In this document: one piece after another, positions 30,417 through 40,960 of the stretch | Position numbering within the stretch: position 1 is the stretch's first letter | Layout: the number at the start of each line of letters is the position of its first letter | NCBI RefSeq assembly: GCF_019399895.1 | Contig: NC_091885.1 | Location: forward strand, 4,254,333-4,318,332 | Source: Cardiocondyla obscurior | Lineage: Eukaryota; Arthropoda; Insecta; Hymenoptera; Formicidae | DNA: 64,000 nt | Direction: 5' to 3' | Notes under the pieces: generated by a model | The model's database searches: none | What the model was told of the DNA's origin: nothing | What the model saw: the letters and a program-made list of their open reading frames with translations, nothing else | Program-made: the position numbers and the translations under genes

Positions 30417-30430
30417 AAAAAAAAAAAAAA

Positions 30431-30444
30431 GGTTAGGTTAGGTT
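30431..30444 (+). repeat. Telomeric remnant between TE6 and TE7
   Basis: GGTTAGGTTAGGTT between poly(A) and the first monomer of TE7. Confidence 0.9.
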
Positions 30445-30548
30445 GACTCTCAGAGACTCAGAAGGGCACCGGCCCACGCGCCAACCCCACCTCCTCGTGG
30501 TGAGAGTCGGTAACTCCGGTACTTCGGAGGCTGACGGGGTCTGGTTCT
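30445..30548 (+). ncRNA. Candidate HDV-like ribozyme at the start of the TE7 monomer
   Basis: P1 GACTCTC (30445-30451)/GAGAGTC (30502-30508). P2 CCAACCCC, just upstream of P3, pairs with GGGGT-C-TGG after J4/2 (one bulge). P3 ACC/GGT encloses L3 TCCTCGT (30492-30498), close to the HDV L3. Next come GG (P1.1), TAAC, P4 CTCCG/CGGAG and J4/2 GCTGAC, whose C-U-G-A fits CNRA. J1/2 is long. Confidence 0.6.
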
Positions 30549-31528
30549 GGGCGAAGTCCACACACCGGTGTGGAACTTCGGCGGCGGATCGGAGGCAGTA
30601 GTAGGTTATAAGTCGTGGCGGAGGTAACGGCAAAGTACTCTTCGAGTATGGCCGGGGCTTTTAGTCCTAAAGCCGAAGCACGACTTGGCCGAAACTGTCC
30701 TGCTGAAACTGCCACGCGGCGCTTAGAGCGCTGGCGAGGGAGCTTCACCTTGCATCGGGTGGACTGGTGGCGGAGGAACTTGTAGCTGCATGCAGCTGTA
30801 AGTCCCAAAGCTATAAGTCTATACCCGTGACATTTTACCCCTCGGGGTAAATTGTCTTCGGGCACGGGTCGGCTGGGAGCTTCGGCGCCCTGGCAGCGTG
30901 ACGGCTTCTGGCACGGCCCTGTCCGCTTAGGTAGCTTGGCTCCCGTTTGCAGGAGCCTCAGGCGTAGGCATGACTCAACCGGTGCACCGAGTCAGCCATC
31001 GGGCGTTAGTTCTTCGGGTAGGAGGTTCCGCCACATGAGCCACGGCCATAGAGCGGAGCCAGAGGGGGGTTCGAGTCTGCCCCTCGATAATCCGCAGACT
31101 TCGCGTCGCGTTCGGGTTCGTGTACTTATTCGCCTAGTGCCCAGTGGCCAGAGCGAATTCAGGAGTCGTGCCTGCTCCTAAATCGCAGGCATCGTTTCTC
31201 GCGAGCGGAACACTGGCCGAAGGCTTTTGGCCCGAGGACTAAGACCGCTACAGGGGTCCCATCCTCACCCTGGATAAATAACGGAGGATGGCTAGGGATT
31301 AGTTTACCCTTGCATGAAAGGGGTCCGTAGGAGGACGCATTAATGTCGCGCGGCGCCGGGCGGCGCCCCTTCGGGGGAGTTAGGCTGGCAATGCGAGGCA
31401 TCGAACCGTCCACTGTAGGGTTATGTCTGCCTCAATAATTCCGCAGACATAGACTTCGGGTAGGGTGCATGTGGACGGTCCGAGGACCTGAAGGTCACAT
31501 GTGCAAACTGGGGTTCGCCTTCCCCACG

Positions 31529-31536
31529 TATAAAAA
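31529..31536 (+). promoter_or_regulatory. TATA-like box inside the TE7 monomer
   Basis: TATAAAAA preceded by CCCCACG, kept in both TE8 monomers (40343-40350, 41960-41967). This would fit a promoter driving the downstream body. It is a motif match only. Confidence 0.4.
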
Positions 31537-32045
31537 CACGGAGGCGGGACACGGGAAGGAGACGGTTCATGGCCGACTGTGATACGCCGCTTTGCGGGGG
31601 CATAAGTTCGGACATGAAACGTCGAACAGAGGTCCACTTACCCTCTGTATAATAAATCGGAAGTGGGCGGGCCGGGGGTGGTTCGCACTTGGCGAAGCAT
31701 CTCCGGGAATGGCGTGGCCATCAGTCCGGGGCGCGGTGTCCGTGATCGTCGGGATTCAGCGATGTGGGTATCCCCTGGGGCTCCCCTCTCGCGCCCCCGA
31801 ACGCACGCGGAGGGTGTCAGGCTCGTAAGGTTGGGCGGTTTACCGTTCCCTTCTGAAAAGAGCCGTGGCGAGAGTGGATACCGCGCCTTGGACTCTTGGT
31901 GTCCGTCTAGTGAGGGTCCACCTCCCCTCACTATAATCAATTCGGAGGCCGGTTATTAGTGGCCCGGCGCAGTTGGGGGCACGGGATGTAGACGCTGTAG
32001 TATGGTGGCAACGAGTGTCTGTGCTTGCACCCAACCTCAATTAAA

Positions 32046-32703
32046 CCTCAGGGGCCACAGAGGCCGTCCCTTTATTAGGACGGTGTAGATCTGTGGTACG
32101 GGACTTGGCGGTCCCGAGGTGCCTGAGCCCGGCGACCACTTCGCCGAGAGGGTGGGTTTTATTCCCCCAAGGTGGTAAGGAAGGTAACCCGGAATGCAAA
32201 TCCCGGCCGGCTGGGGCCGCAGGGGAATTGGTTTCCCCGCCATGCCACCCGGGGTTGGGTAGGGGCCTCCCGTTCAAGGGGAGAAGATCCCTTTCTGAGG
32301 CATTGCACGCGGGTGCTCCCGCAGCCGAGGTTAGGGATTACCTCTACCCGTTTCCGGGGCGTACGTGGTGCGTTCCTGGGGCGGGTACGAGTATACGCAC
32401 CGGAGTTGCACACCGGGGGTGTGACCCCACGGTCTCCGGGGGCGTAGGGTGTTCCGGCCTGCGGGCTGGGCACCCCAGGGATGACGTAGGGGGTGTTTCG
32501 GGCCGCTCGGAAGTTTCCGAGGTGGGCCTGGTCACCCGGGGAGGAGGTTTGACCGCCGCGGGGCCGCTCGGACGTATTCCGAGGCGGGGCTCGCGGCGTG
32601 TCTCTGGAAGAAAGAAGGAAGCGGCTAGGTCGGAGTCGGCAGGGCGGGCACCCAATCGGCCTAGGGGAAGGAAAACCCTACACAAACCAACCCTTGATAC
32701 AAC
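32046..32703 (+). promoter_or_regulatory. TE7 leader between monomer and ORF1
   Basis: A single subrepeat (from 32046) with CCACAG/CTGTGG and CCGTCC/GGACGG, then the same GC-rich stretch as in TE5 and TE8. A palindrome CTCGGAA/TTCCGAG near 32506 is followed by the leader hairpin 32556-32596 (CCGCGGG/CTCGCGG outside CTCGGA/TCCGAG). The ribozyme unit found in TE5 and TE8 is missing between the monomer and the subrepeat. Confidence 0.7.
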
Positions 32704-35541
32704 ATGAAGATGTCAGACCAAAAGAAGGAAGTTCTACAGCCCCAGAGGATTCGGACCCTCAGGGACCGGCGTGGTGGGAGTACCGTCCCGGCTCCTGCCA
32801 TGTCGTCATCCAACGACGGGCGATCCAGCGCTTGCCCCGCAGGGGCGCTGGTGGACAATGCGCCTGCGACAAATGAAGCTCGATCTGACCAGGAGGATCG
32901 AGGTCTTTCTCTCTCAGAGGGAGAAACGAACAGAAGAGCCGCTCCATGCACGGACACCGATGGAGAATTTCTGAAGCTTCCACGACTTATTGGAATGGAA
33001 GTCGTCAAGAAAGCAAGAAGGAAGGTTGGTCCTAAGAGTAGGACAAGACCCAGCGCGGCAACTAAGAAGAACCAGCCGTCGACATCAACGGGTGTTTTTG
33101 GCACTATTCGACCAAGTGCAGGTTCTCCTCCGCCAACTGCGCTGACGGAAACCTGCCCAACAACAGCAACGGAGGATGATGCTCGTAGCGCGCCGCAACA
33201 ATCTTCAGTGGAAGACGCAAGCATGGACGAAAACAGAGACACGGACGTCATCAATTTGGATTCATCTGACGCCACGGACGTCTCTATTCGCACTACTGCG
33301 TCTGGAGCGTCTAAGAGATCCAGAAGAAGAAATCGCGAAGTTGACGCTAAAGCCCGCCGTGTGACGGCGCGCACGGACCGTTCTCTCTCTTCCTCGGAGG
33401 AGAATTTCTTCGAAGACATGCTCGAAGGAAAGAAGAAGAAACGTGGACGCCCAATAGTAACTGGGAAAGGCGTTGAAATTCTTGCCATCAAAGAAAAGAC
33501 TAAGGAGCTTGAATCTATCAAGGACGAGATTAGGCTTATGAAGCAAATTGCGGAGGGCGGATACGACCCATCCGACTATAAGGGGAAACGTCGTTCCCAG
33601 ATGGCAGAGAGGATAGAGCAGGAGTCTGCCGGTTTGCCAGTACAGGCCATGGCGGCAGAGATCCTGCAAACAGCTAAGAAGATAGAGGAGGTTGCTGTAA
33701 AATCCAGCAACTTAAAGGGCGGCTTTGTACGCATCTTAAGGGAAGCCGCCCTTAAGATAGAAATAAACGCGGACGCAATGACGCGTAAGGTGTTGCCAAT
33801 GCAAAGCACGGATGCTCAAGAGGTCGAGCAGTTAAGGGCCGAGGTTAGGCAACTACGCGAAGAATTAGACAGAGTCCGCTCTACTGCGATGACGTCTCCC
33901 TTATCTGGGAACAATCAAGTTAGGGACGAACCTATGGAGATGGATACTGGAGCTGAATCAAGCCATGTTCCAGCCCCTCCGTCTGTGACGCTTCCACCCC
34001 GGGAGGAGTGGCCACCGGCGATTAGGCCGCCCGTACAAGGCAAATCGCGGATACTTACCGACGACGACGAAGAAACTCTGAAGAGCAAGAATACAACTCT
34101 TCGTCGCAAAGCGGCCAATAAGGATAAAGGCCTAGAAGAACTTATTGATGGCAAGCTAGCGGTGTTTGCCAAAATGATGCAGGCCCAAATGAGGGACATG
34201 ATGTCCACTCTCACGGAGCGACTTTCTCCTCAAGTATCTCCCAACGGAGCCCAAGAAAGCACTTCCATGGTGTCCGGCCTGAGAGACCACACCAAGAAGC
34301 ACCCGGTTCCCGAAGAGAAAAATAGAGAAGATAAGTCTAAGAAGACGAAGAAGAACAAAGGCCAAGGACCATCAAATGTCTCTCCGCTTGAGAATAACAA
34401 GGCTCAGCCTTCTAAGAAGAAGAAGGATGCGCCACCAGCTCCATCGGAAAATCTGCAAACGTGCAGCGGATCGACTAGCAACCCTGTGGAAACGCCGTGG
34501 ACAAAAGTCCTCGGCAGGAATGCAGCTAGGAAGAATAAACAGGTAATGAAACCTGTTGCCTCAACTTCAGCCCCAGGTACCATCACTAAAGGAGCTCCTG
34601 GGATTAAAAGAGGCAAAGTGGAAGGCAAGAAGACTTCCTCATCCAACACCTCGACTAAGAAGAAGAGGAAAAGAAGAAACAGGAGACGCATCCCGAAAAC
34701 GTCGGCAGTGGTGCTAACATGTCCACAAAAGGACATGCCCAAAATTCTGTCCGAGGCAAGGGACAAGATTAAACTCCCGGACATAGGGATTACCGACGGG
34801 ATAAAGACCCGCTTTACAGCCACTGGAGCCTTACTTTTAGAAGTTCCAGGAGAGAGCAGCGGTCCCCAAGCAGATGCCCTGGCTGCCCGCTTAAGGGAAC
34901 TTCTGGTGAATAGAGAGGGCATTAAGATAAACCGCCCTATTAAAATGGCGGAGATACGAGTGCGGAATCTGGAGCCGTCACTCACTGTCCACGAGGTCAT
35001 TGGTGCCGTGGCAAGCAAGGGAGGCTGCTTAGCCTCTGACATCAAAGCAGGCAGCATAAGAAGCTTCCCAGGTGGACTGGGAAGCCTGTGGATGAGTATT
35101 CCTTTGGTGGCCGCCAAAAAAGCCACAGAAGGAAATACACTAAAGGTCGGTTGGACCAAAGTAAAAGTCGACTTGCTAGAGTCACGCCCCCTCAGATGCT
35201 ATAAGTGCCTGCAGAGGGGGCACGTAGCAGACAAGTGTCCAGAGACACTTGATAGATCCGGCAGGTGTTATCGCTGTGGAGAGCAAGGACACGTTGCCAA
35301 GATGTGCAGGGCCCCTCCAAAATGCCCCATCTGCTCGGACCTCAAGAGGAAGGCCAACCATGTACTTGGTAGCGTGCAATGCACGACCCAAATACGGAAG
35401 GGAAGAAGAGACGTCGCAGAAGTGGACAACACCAATCCACCGCCCCTTCCGCAACGTGTCAAGAGACCTTTAGCTGGTAAATCCGGCGAAGGGTCAATGG
35501 AGATAGATCCCCCGGAGGAGGGGCAGGCCGGATACCTGTAA
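32704..35541 (+). CDS. TE7 ORF1, Gag-like RNA-binding protein (intact, 945 aa)
   Basis: ATG 32704 (MKMSDQKKE), directly after the conserved leader block. Features in order: RDRRGGSTVPAPAMSSSNDG with the RNA hairpin module; TDTDGEFLKLPR; RTTASGASKRSRRR; RGRP at residues 247-250; coiled-coil-like LAIKEKTKELESIKDEIRL and QEVEQLRAEVRQLREELD; WPPAIRPPV box; Lys-rich linkers; TPWTKVLGRNA box; RRRIPKTSAVVLTCP; the MAEIRVRNLEPS region; and knuckles CYKCLQRGHVADKC, CYRCGEQGHVAKMC and CPIC...H...C. The stop TAA (35539-35541) is followed directly by the ORF2 ATG (TAAATG). Confidence 0.9.
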   Translation: MKMSDQKKEVLQPQRIRTLRDRRGGSTVPAPAMSSSNDGRSSACPAGALVDNAPATNEARSDQEDRGLSLSEGETNRRAAPCTDTDGEFLKLPRLIGMEVVKKARRKVGPKSRTRPSAATKKNQPSTSTGVFGTIRPSAGSPPPTALTETCPTTATEDDARSAPQQSSVEDASMDENRDTDVINLDSSDATDVSIRTTASGASKRSRRRNREVDAKARRVTARTDRSLSSSEENFFEDMLEGKKKKRGRPIVTGKGVEILAIKEKTKELESIKDEIRLMKQIAEGGYDPSDYKGKRRSQMAERIEQESAGLPVQAMAAEILQTAKKIEEVAVKSSNLKGGFVRILREAALKIEINADAMTRKVLPMQSTDAQEVEQLRAEVRQLREELDRVRSTAMTSPLSGNNQVRDEPMEMDTGAESSHVPAPPSVTLPPREEWPPAIRPPVQGKSRILTDDDEETLKSKNTTLRRKAANKDKGLEELIDGKLAVFAKMMQAQMRDMMSTLTERLSPQVSPNGAQESTSMVSGLRDHTKKHPVPEEKNREDKSKKTKKNKGQGPSNVSPLENNKAQPSKKKKDAPPAPSENLQTCSGSTSNPVETPWTKVLGRNAARKNKQVMKPVASTSAPGTITKGAPGIKRGKVEGKKTSSSNTSTKKKRKRRNRRRIPKTSAVVLTCPQKDMPKILSEARDKIKLPDIGITDGIKTRFTATGALLLEVPGESSGPQADALAARLRELLVNREGIKINRPIKMAEIRVRNLEPSLTVHEVIGAVASKGGCLASDIKAGSIRSFPGGLGSLWMSIPLVAAKKATEGNTLKVGWTKVKVDLLESRPLRCYKCLQRGHVADKCPETLDRSGRCYRCGEQGHVAKMCRAPPKCPICSDLKRKANHVLGSVQCTTQIRKGRRDVAEVDNTNPPPLPQRVKRPLAGKSGEGSMEIDPPEEGQAGYL

Positions 35542-38500
35542 ATGGCCCTACGCCTTATTCAGGCAAACGTCGGGCGTTCCAAGGGCGCCCAGGACCTGCT
35601 CCTGCATACGATGGCGGAGCAGAAGATGATCTTCGCAGTAGTAGCCGAGCCGAACTACGTTCCCAAGAATCACCCCTGCTGGACTGGAGACGAGCTAGGA
35701 TCGGTGGCTCTCACATGGAGATGGATCCTGGCACTCCCTCATGTGCCCCGATAGAACGAGGACAACGTTACGTCGCAGCTAGGTGGGGGCCAACTATCAT
35801 TGTCGGTACCTATCTTCCGCCTTCAGGTACAATTGAGGAGTACCAGAAATGGCTGGACGACATAGCAGTTTGCATCAGGCGTGTCAGGAACTCACCGATC
35901 ATTGTGGCGGGTGACTTCAATGCGTGGAGTACAACATGGGGCTCGGCACGAACTAACGCGAGAGGCCGCCTTGTTGAGGCTTGGGCCGCAAGTATGGACT
36001 TAGTCCTGTTGAACAGGGGCAACACGTCCACATGTGTCCGCCCGCAGGGAGAGTCGATCATCGACTTGTCGTGGGCATCCCCGGCGGCAGCACGCATAGT
36101 GTCTGGTTGGAAGGTGTCTAAGGACATGGAACACCTCTCCGACCATCGGTACATCTTGGTGTCTTTAGCACCTTTAAGATCGATGTCTTATCGATCACGA
36201 GAAGGGCGCAGATGGGCGGTACGTAAACTGGATGAGGACGCTTTTCAGGCTTCCATCGCCGCTTCCCTTTTCGCCAGTGACTTGCCACAAGAGGAGGAAG
36301 ATCCTGAAATCCAGCTTCAATGGGTCACAGAAACTGTCACACGAGCATGTGACATGTCAATGCCGCGAGTCAAGCATCGTTTTCGAAGATCAGCATACTG
36401 GTGGTCGGATCAAATAGCGGCGCTACGAAGAGATGCCATTAGGACTAGTAGAAAGGTCACCCGTAGCCGTGACAATCAAGACAGAAGAGCCGAAGCCCTT
36501 GCGACTTACAAAGAAGCCAGGAAGACACTGCGGACGGCCATTCGTAAGGCCAAAGAAGAATCGTGGACAGAGTTAATTGAAGCCTTAGACGACGACCCAT
36601 GGGGTCGAGCGTACAAAATTGTATGCAAGAAACTTAGGCCGATGGCGCCTCCAATTACGGAAGTATTGGCCCTCAGTTTCTCAAAGAGGTCATTGGAAAA
36701 CTCTTTCCTCCTGATACCCGCGAAGACGGCCGAGTCCACCTTCAATCATCAGATCTGGACTGGAACGCAGCCCTCGAGATAACTGAAGAAGAGTTCCTCC
36801 ATGCGGCCAAAAGAGGCCTTAGAGGAAATACTGCGCCGGGCCCGGATGGCCTGACTAAAGCTGTTTGGAGGTTAGCCTTGAAAAGTATCCAAGGCCCAAT
36901 AATCCAGTTATTTAATAGCTGCCTACGACATGGCGCCTTTCCACTTCCGTGGAAAAAAGCGAAGTTAGTCCTGCTGCGTAAACAGGGCAAACCTGAGGAC
37001 TCCCCTTCGGCATATCGTCCAATTTGTTTACTGGACGAGGCCGGAAAACTCTTCGAGAGGATCATAGTTAATCGCCTCGTCCAGCATCTTTCGAAAGAAG
37101 GTACGAACTTCAGCCGAAACCAATTCGGCTTCAGAGCCGGTATATCAACGGTGAACGCCATCACAGCGGTGAGGAATTTTACGGAGGAGCACACTTCCCA
37201 GGGGGGAGTCGTGCTCGCGACATCCATAGACGTCTCAAACGCGTTCAACTCCCTTCCCTGGGAAGTCATCAGAGCGGCCCTTAGCCGTCATCAGGTCCCT
37301 CAATACTTAAAGGATATACTGGGAAGTTACCTACATAATAGGTACTTTACTTTTACCGATCATAACGGTAAAGTACAAGAAAGGAGTCTACAACGTGGCG
37401 TACCTCAGGGCTCGGTCCTCGGCCCTTTCCTTTGGAACATAGGATATGACGCGGTTTTCTCATCGGCACTTCCTCCCCATAGCAAAGTCGTGTGTTACGC
37501 GGACGACACACTCATCTTGTCGGGTGGAAGAGATTGGACAGAAGCAAGAGCGAGAGGGGAGATAGCGGCCAGTTCAGTACTCCGCTCCGTTCAGAAGCTT
37601 GGCCTTTACGTGGCCCACGAAAAGACGGAGGCCATTGTGTTTTCTGGAAAGACCGGTGGTCCTCAGCCTCCACCTTCTTCACAAATCTTGGTGGGTGCGG
37701 CCAGAATCCAGATCGCCCAGAACTTAAAGTACTTGGGCCTCATTTTAGACCATAAATGGTCTTTTGGCCCGCATTTTAAAAGAATTGGGGAGAGAGTTAG
37801 GGAGAAGTCCACCTCTCTGCGTGGGATTCTTCCAAATATCGGAGGCCCAAGCAGCGCAGCGAGGCGTTTATATGCGAACACCGTTCGCTCAATCGCCCTA
37901 TATGCCGCCCCTGTCTGGGCCGAAGACTTAGCGGTGCAAAAGAGTCAGAAGAACTTGGAGGCTGCCTTTCATCAGGTGGCTATCAGGACCGCACGGGCAT
38001 ATAGGACCGTTGCCCGCCCGGCAGCAGCACTCCTGGCTGGCCTTCCACCTGTGGACATCACCGCTGCGGAGTATCATCGAGTATACAAGGATCTACAAAT
38101 CCTCAAATCTAGGGGGATCACGCCCACAGCTGGGATGAAGAAACGTCTACGCCGGCGACACAGAGTCATAACTGTGGGCCAGTGGAAGGACAGACTCACC
38201 GGCCTTCACAACTTCGGCCAGCGTACGCTGTCCGCCATCCTCCCAGTCATGGAGGACTGGGTGGATCGTTGCGGCTGGAAAGGCGTCACATCTTTCTGGA
38301 CGACGCAAATAATCACGGGCCACGGATGCTTTTCCTCCTATCTACATAGGATCGGGAAAGAGGCATCCACAGCATGTCATCATTGCGATGACAGTATTGA
38401 CGACGCCCAGCACACTCTTGAAGTGTGCCCGGCATGGACGGAGGAGAGGCAGGTCTTGAGGAACGTGTTGGGACCGGACTTATCCCTGCCTACCATCATC

Positions 38501-38884
38501 GAGCTTGCGGTGTACGAGGACAACGTCTGGAGAGCCTTCATGGACTTCTGCAGTGCGGTCATGCGTCGCAAGACAGAAGCAGAGAGGGAAAGAGAGCGGC
38601 ATCCACAGTCCGCTCCATCAAGAAGCAACGCGGGCGGCAATCATCGTGGGACTGGCCAACCCTCGGCCACAACTTCCTGCATGACTCCCGCCCAGGCATT
38701 AACGCCACCTGCGAGTACGCGGGTCTTGAGATCAAGACCGCGCCCAAGAGCGCCCACCAGTCGGGCCATCGGTGGAAGAAGTCCGAGGAATAATCCTCCT
38801 CTTTCAGCCATCAGCCCAACCGGGCACTACAACGTGTCCTTGAGCCCTTTGGCGTCTAGACCAAGGGCCAGGACACTAAGTTGA
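35542..38884 (+). pseudogene. TE7 ORF2, endonuclease-reverse transcriptase, two frameshifts
   Basis: ATG 35542 (MALRLIQANVGRSKGAQDLLL). A frame change near 35732 breaks WRWIPGTPSCAP and another near 36665 breaks EVLDPQFLKE. From there to 38884 the frame is open. Motifs: VAGDFNAWS, LSDHRYI, NTAPGPDGL, YRPICLLDEAGKLFERI, SIDVSNAFNSLPW, RGVPQGSVLGPFLW, CYADDT (about 37491) and KYLGLILD; C-terminal CHHCDDSIDDAQHTLEVC. The tail (GTGQPSATTSC onward) differs in frame from TE8 because of a two-base difference at about 38647. Confidence 0.87.
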
Positions 38885-39224
38885 CACAGTCGGGGAGGAC
38901 AACATCCCCTCCCCGTAAGTAATAGACATTCCACGGAGAAGTCAAAAGGAGATAAACTCCTCCGAATCAAGGAGTAGAGTAAGAGGCGACCCTAGCGAGA
39001 AAACAAACTCGCTAAGAAGAAGCATCCGCCGAGATGCAAGTGCGGAGGGGACCGAGAAGTTATACTTCTGTGCATCCTCGGTCTCCCCTCAAGGAAAACG
39101 CACTGGGTCAGAGCCCCGACGGGTTTTAGTGGGTAGTGGGCAGGCCTCGACTAGCGAGCCATAAGACCCGACCCCACATACCCCCAGAGAAAGGGGGATG
39201 CGTAAAGAGTGCATTTCCCGTCGT
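38885..39224 (+). other. TE7 3' UTR
   Basis: Hairpin GAGGGGACCGAG (39045-39056)/CTCGGTCTCCCCTC (39077-39090) with a loop containing AAGTTATAC. The conserved GTAGTGGGCAGG block, CATAAGACCCGA, the terminal hairpin CATACCCCC/GGGGGATG and CATTTCCCGTCGT precede poly(A). Confidence 0.77.
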
Positions 39225-39245
39225 AAAAAAAAAAAAAAAAAAAAA

Positions 39246-39249
39246 GGTT
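39246..39249 (+). repeat. Minimal telomeric remnant GGTT between TE7 and TE8
   Basis: Only four bases of the telomeric repeat separate the TE7 poly(A) from the TE8 5' end. This still fits the shared junction rule of GGTT at the left end. Confidence 0.8.
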
Positions 39250-39350
39250 GACTCTCAGAAGGGCACCGGCCCACGCGCCAACCCCACCTCCTCGTGGTGA
39301 GAGTCGGTAACCCGGGGTACTCCCGGAGGCTGACGGGGCTCTGAAGTCCA
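39250..39350 (+). ncRNA. Candidate HDV-like ribozyme, TE8 monomer 1
   Basis: P1 GACTCTC (39250-39256)/GAGAGTC (39299-39305). L3 TCCTCGT (39289-39295) sits inside P3 ACC/GGT. GG then TAAC follow P1'. P4 is formed by CCGGG/CCCGG near 39314-39330, and J4/2 is GCTGAC. P2 is CCAACCCC with a bulged GGGGCTCTG. Confidence 0.58.
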
Positions 39351-40858
39351 CACACCGGTGTGGAACTTCGGGCGGCGGATCGGAGGCAGTAGTAGGTTAT
39401 AAGTCGTGGCGGAGGTAACGGCAAAGTACTCTTCGGAGTATGGCCGGGGGCTTTTAGTCCTTAAAGCCGAAGCACGACTTGGCCGAAACTGTCTCTGCTG
39501 AAACTGCCACGCGGCGCTTAGAGCGCTGGCGAGGGAGCTTCACTCCCTTGCATCGGGTGGACTGGTGGCGGAGGAACTTGTAGCTGCATGCAGCTGTAAG
39601 TCCCAAAGCTATAAGTCTATACCCGTGACATTTTACCCTCGTAAATTGTCTTCGGGCACGGGTCGGCTGGAAGCTTCGGCGCCCTGGCAGCGTGACGGCT
39701 TCTGGCACGGCCCTGTCCGCTTAGGTAGCTTGGCTCCCGTTTGCAGGGAGCCTCGGGTAGGCGTAGGCATGACTCGGGAATCCCGGGTGCACCGAGTCAG
39801 CCATCGGGCGTTAGTTCTTCGGGTAGGAGGTTCCGCCACATGAGCCACGGCCATAGAGCGGAGCCAGAGGGGGGTTCGAGTCTGCCCCTCGATAATCCGC
39901 AGACTTCGCGTCGCGTTCGGGTTCGTGTACTTATTCGCCTAGTGCCCAGTGGCCAGAGCGAATTCAGGGAGTCGTGCCTGCTCCCTAAATCGCAGGCATC
40001 GTTTCTCGCGAGCGGAACACTGGCCGAAGGCTTTTGGCCCGAGGACTAAGACCGCTACAGGGGTCCCATCCTCACCCTGGATAAATAACGGAGGATGGCT
40101 AGGGATTAGTTTACCCCTTGCATGAAAGGGGTCCGGGTAGGAGGACGCATTAATGTCGCGCGGCGCCGGGCGGTCCCTTCGGGGAGTTAGGCTGGCAATG
40201 CGAGGCATCGAACCGTCCACTGTAGGGGTTATGTCTGCCCTCAATAATTCCGCAGACATAGACTTCGGGTAGGGTGCATGTGATCTGACGGTCCGAGGAC
40301 CTGAAGGTCACATGTGCAAACTGGGGTTCGCCTTCCCCCACGTATAAAAACACGGAGGCGGGACACGGGAAGGAGACGGTTCATGGCCGACTGTGATACG
40401 CCGCTTTGCGGGGGCATAAGTTCGGACATGAAACGTCGAACAGAGGTCCACTTACCCTCTGTATAATAAATCGGAAGTGGGCGGGCCGGGGGTGGTTCGC
40501 ACTTGGCGAAACATCTCCGGGAATGGCGTGGCCATCAGTCCGGGGCGCGATGTCCGTGATCGTCGGGATTCAGCGATGTGGGTATCCCCTGGGGCTCTCG
40601 CGCCCCGAACGCACGCGGAGGGTGTCAGGCTCGTAAGGTTGGGCGGTTTACCGTTCCCTTCTGAAAAGAGCCGTGGCGAGAGTGGATACCGCGCCTTGGA
40701 CTCTTGGTGTCCGTCTAGTGAGGGTCCACCTCCCCTCACTATAATCAATTCGGAGGCCGGTTATTAGTGGCCCGGCGCAGTTGGGGGGGGCACGGGATGT
40801 AGAGCCGCTGTAGTATGGTGGCAACGAGTGTCTGGGTGCTTGCACCCAACCTCAATTT
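39250..40858 (+). repeat. TE8 leader monomer 1
   Basis: 1609 bp, from GACTCTCAGAAGG to ACCCAACCTCAATTT, in direct tandem with monomer 2. Differences from monomer 2 are few and mostly one-base changes in G or C runs. It contains TATAAAAA at 40343-40350. No stable ORF is shared by all three monomers, and nothing else is recognised in it. Confidence 0.85.
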
Positions 40859-40960
40859 GACTCTCAGAAGGGCACCGGCCCACGCGCCAACCCCACCTCC
40901 TCGTGGTGAGAGTCGGTAACTCCGGGGTACTCCCGGAGGCTGACGGGCTCTGGCTGGCGA
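40859..40960 (+). ncRNA. Candidate HDV-like ribozyme, TE8 monomer 2
   Basis: P1 GACTCTC (40859-40865)/GAGAGTC (40908-40914). L3 TCCTCGT (40898-40904). P1.1 GG and TAAC. P4 CTCCGGG/CCCGGAG (from about 40920). J4/2 GCTGAC, then GGGCTCTGG as the second P2 strand. Confidence 0.6.

Larger units (their letters stand above)
29643..30430 (+). mobile_element. TE6: 5'-truncated family A element
   Basis: Only the last ~53 codons of ORF2, the 3' UTR and poly(A) (30417-30430) remain. It is bounded on both sides by GGTTAGG repeats, so the truncation happened on insertion (usual for target-primed reverse transcription), not by later deletion. The sequence is related to but not the same as TE2. Confidence 0.85.
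30445..32043 (+). repeat. Leader monomer of TE7 (about 1.6 kb, non-coding)
   Basis: Matches the two tandem monomers of TE8 (39250-40858 and 40859-42480), ending ACCCAACCTCAATT. The ORFs here are short and shift between copies, so it is taken as non-coding. It begins with an HDV-like fold (30445-30545) and contains TATAAAAA at 31529-31536, a hairpin with CCACAC/GTGTGG near 30559-30574, and a tail with ACTATAAT. Its start carries a small duplication (GACTCTCAGA then GACTCAGA). Position and tandem organisation resemble promoter monomers of mouse L1. Confidence 0.75.
30445..39245 (+). mobile_element. TE7: family D telomere-inserted non-LTR retrotransposon with a 1.6 kb leader monomer
   Basis: One 1.6 kb leader monomer (30445-32043), one subrepeat leader, intact ORF1 32704-35541, twice-shifted ORF2 35542-38884, 3' UTR, and poly(A) 39225-39245. 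Only GGTT separates it from TE8. From 37676 to poly(A) it is nearly identical to TE8, whereas upstream the two are clearly diverged. Confidence 0.9.

Noticed and set aside
30852..31959. Several open frames of 60-110 codons inside the 1.6 kb monomers, on both strands
   Set aside because: Frames are not kept among the three monomers; single-base run-length differences break them. GC-rich sequence gives such ORFs by chance.
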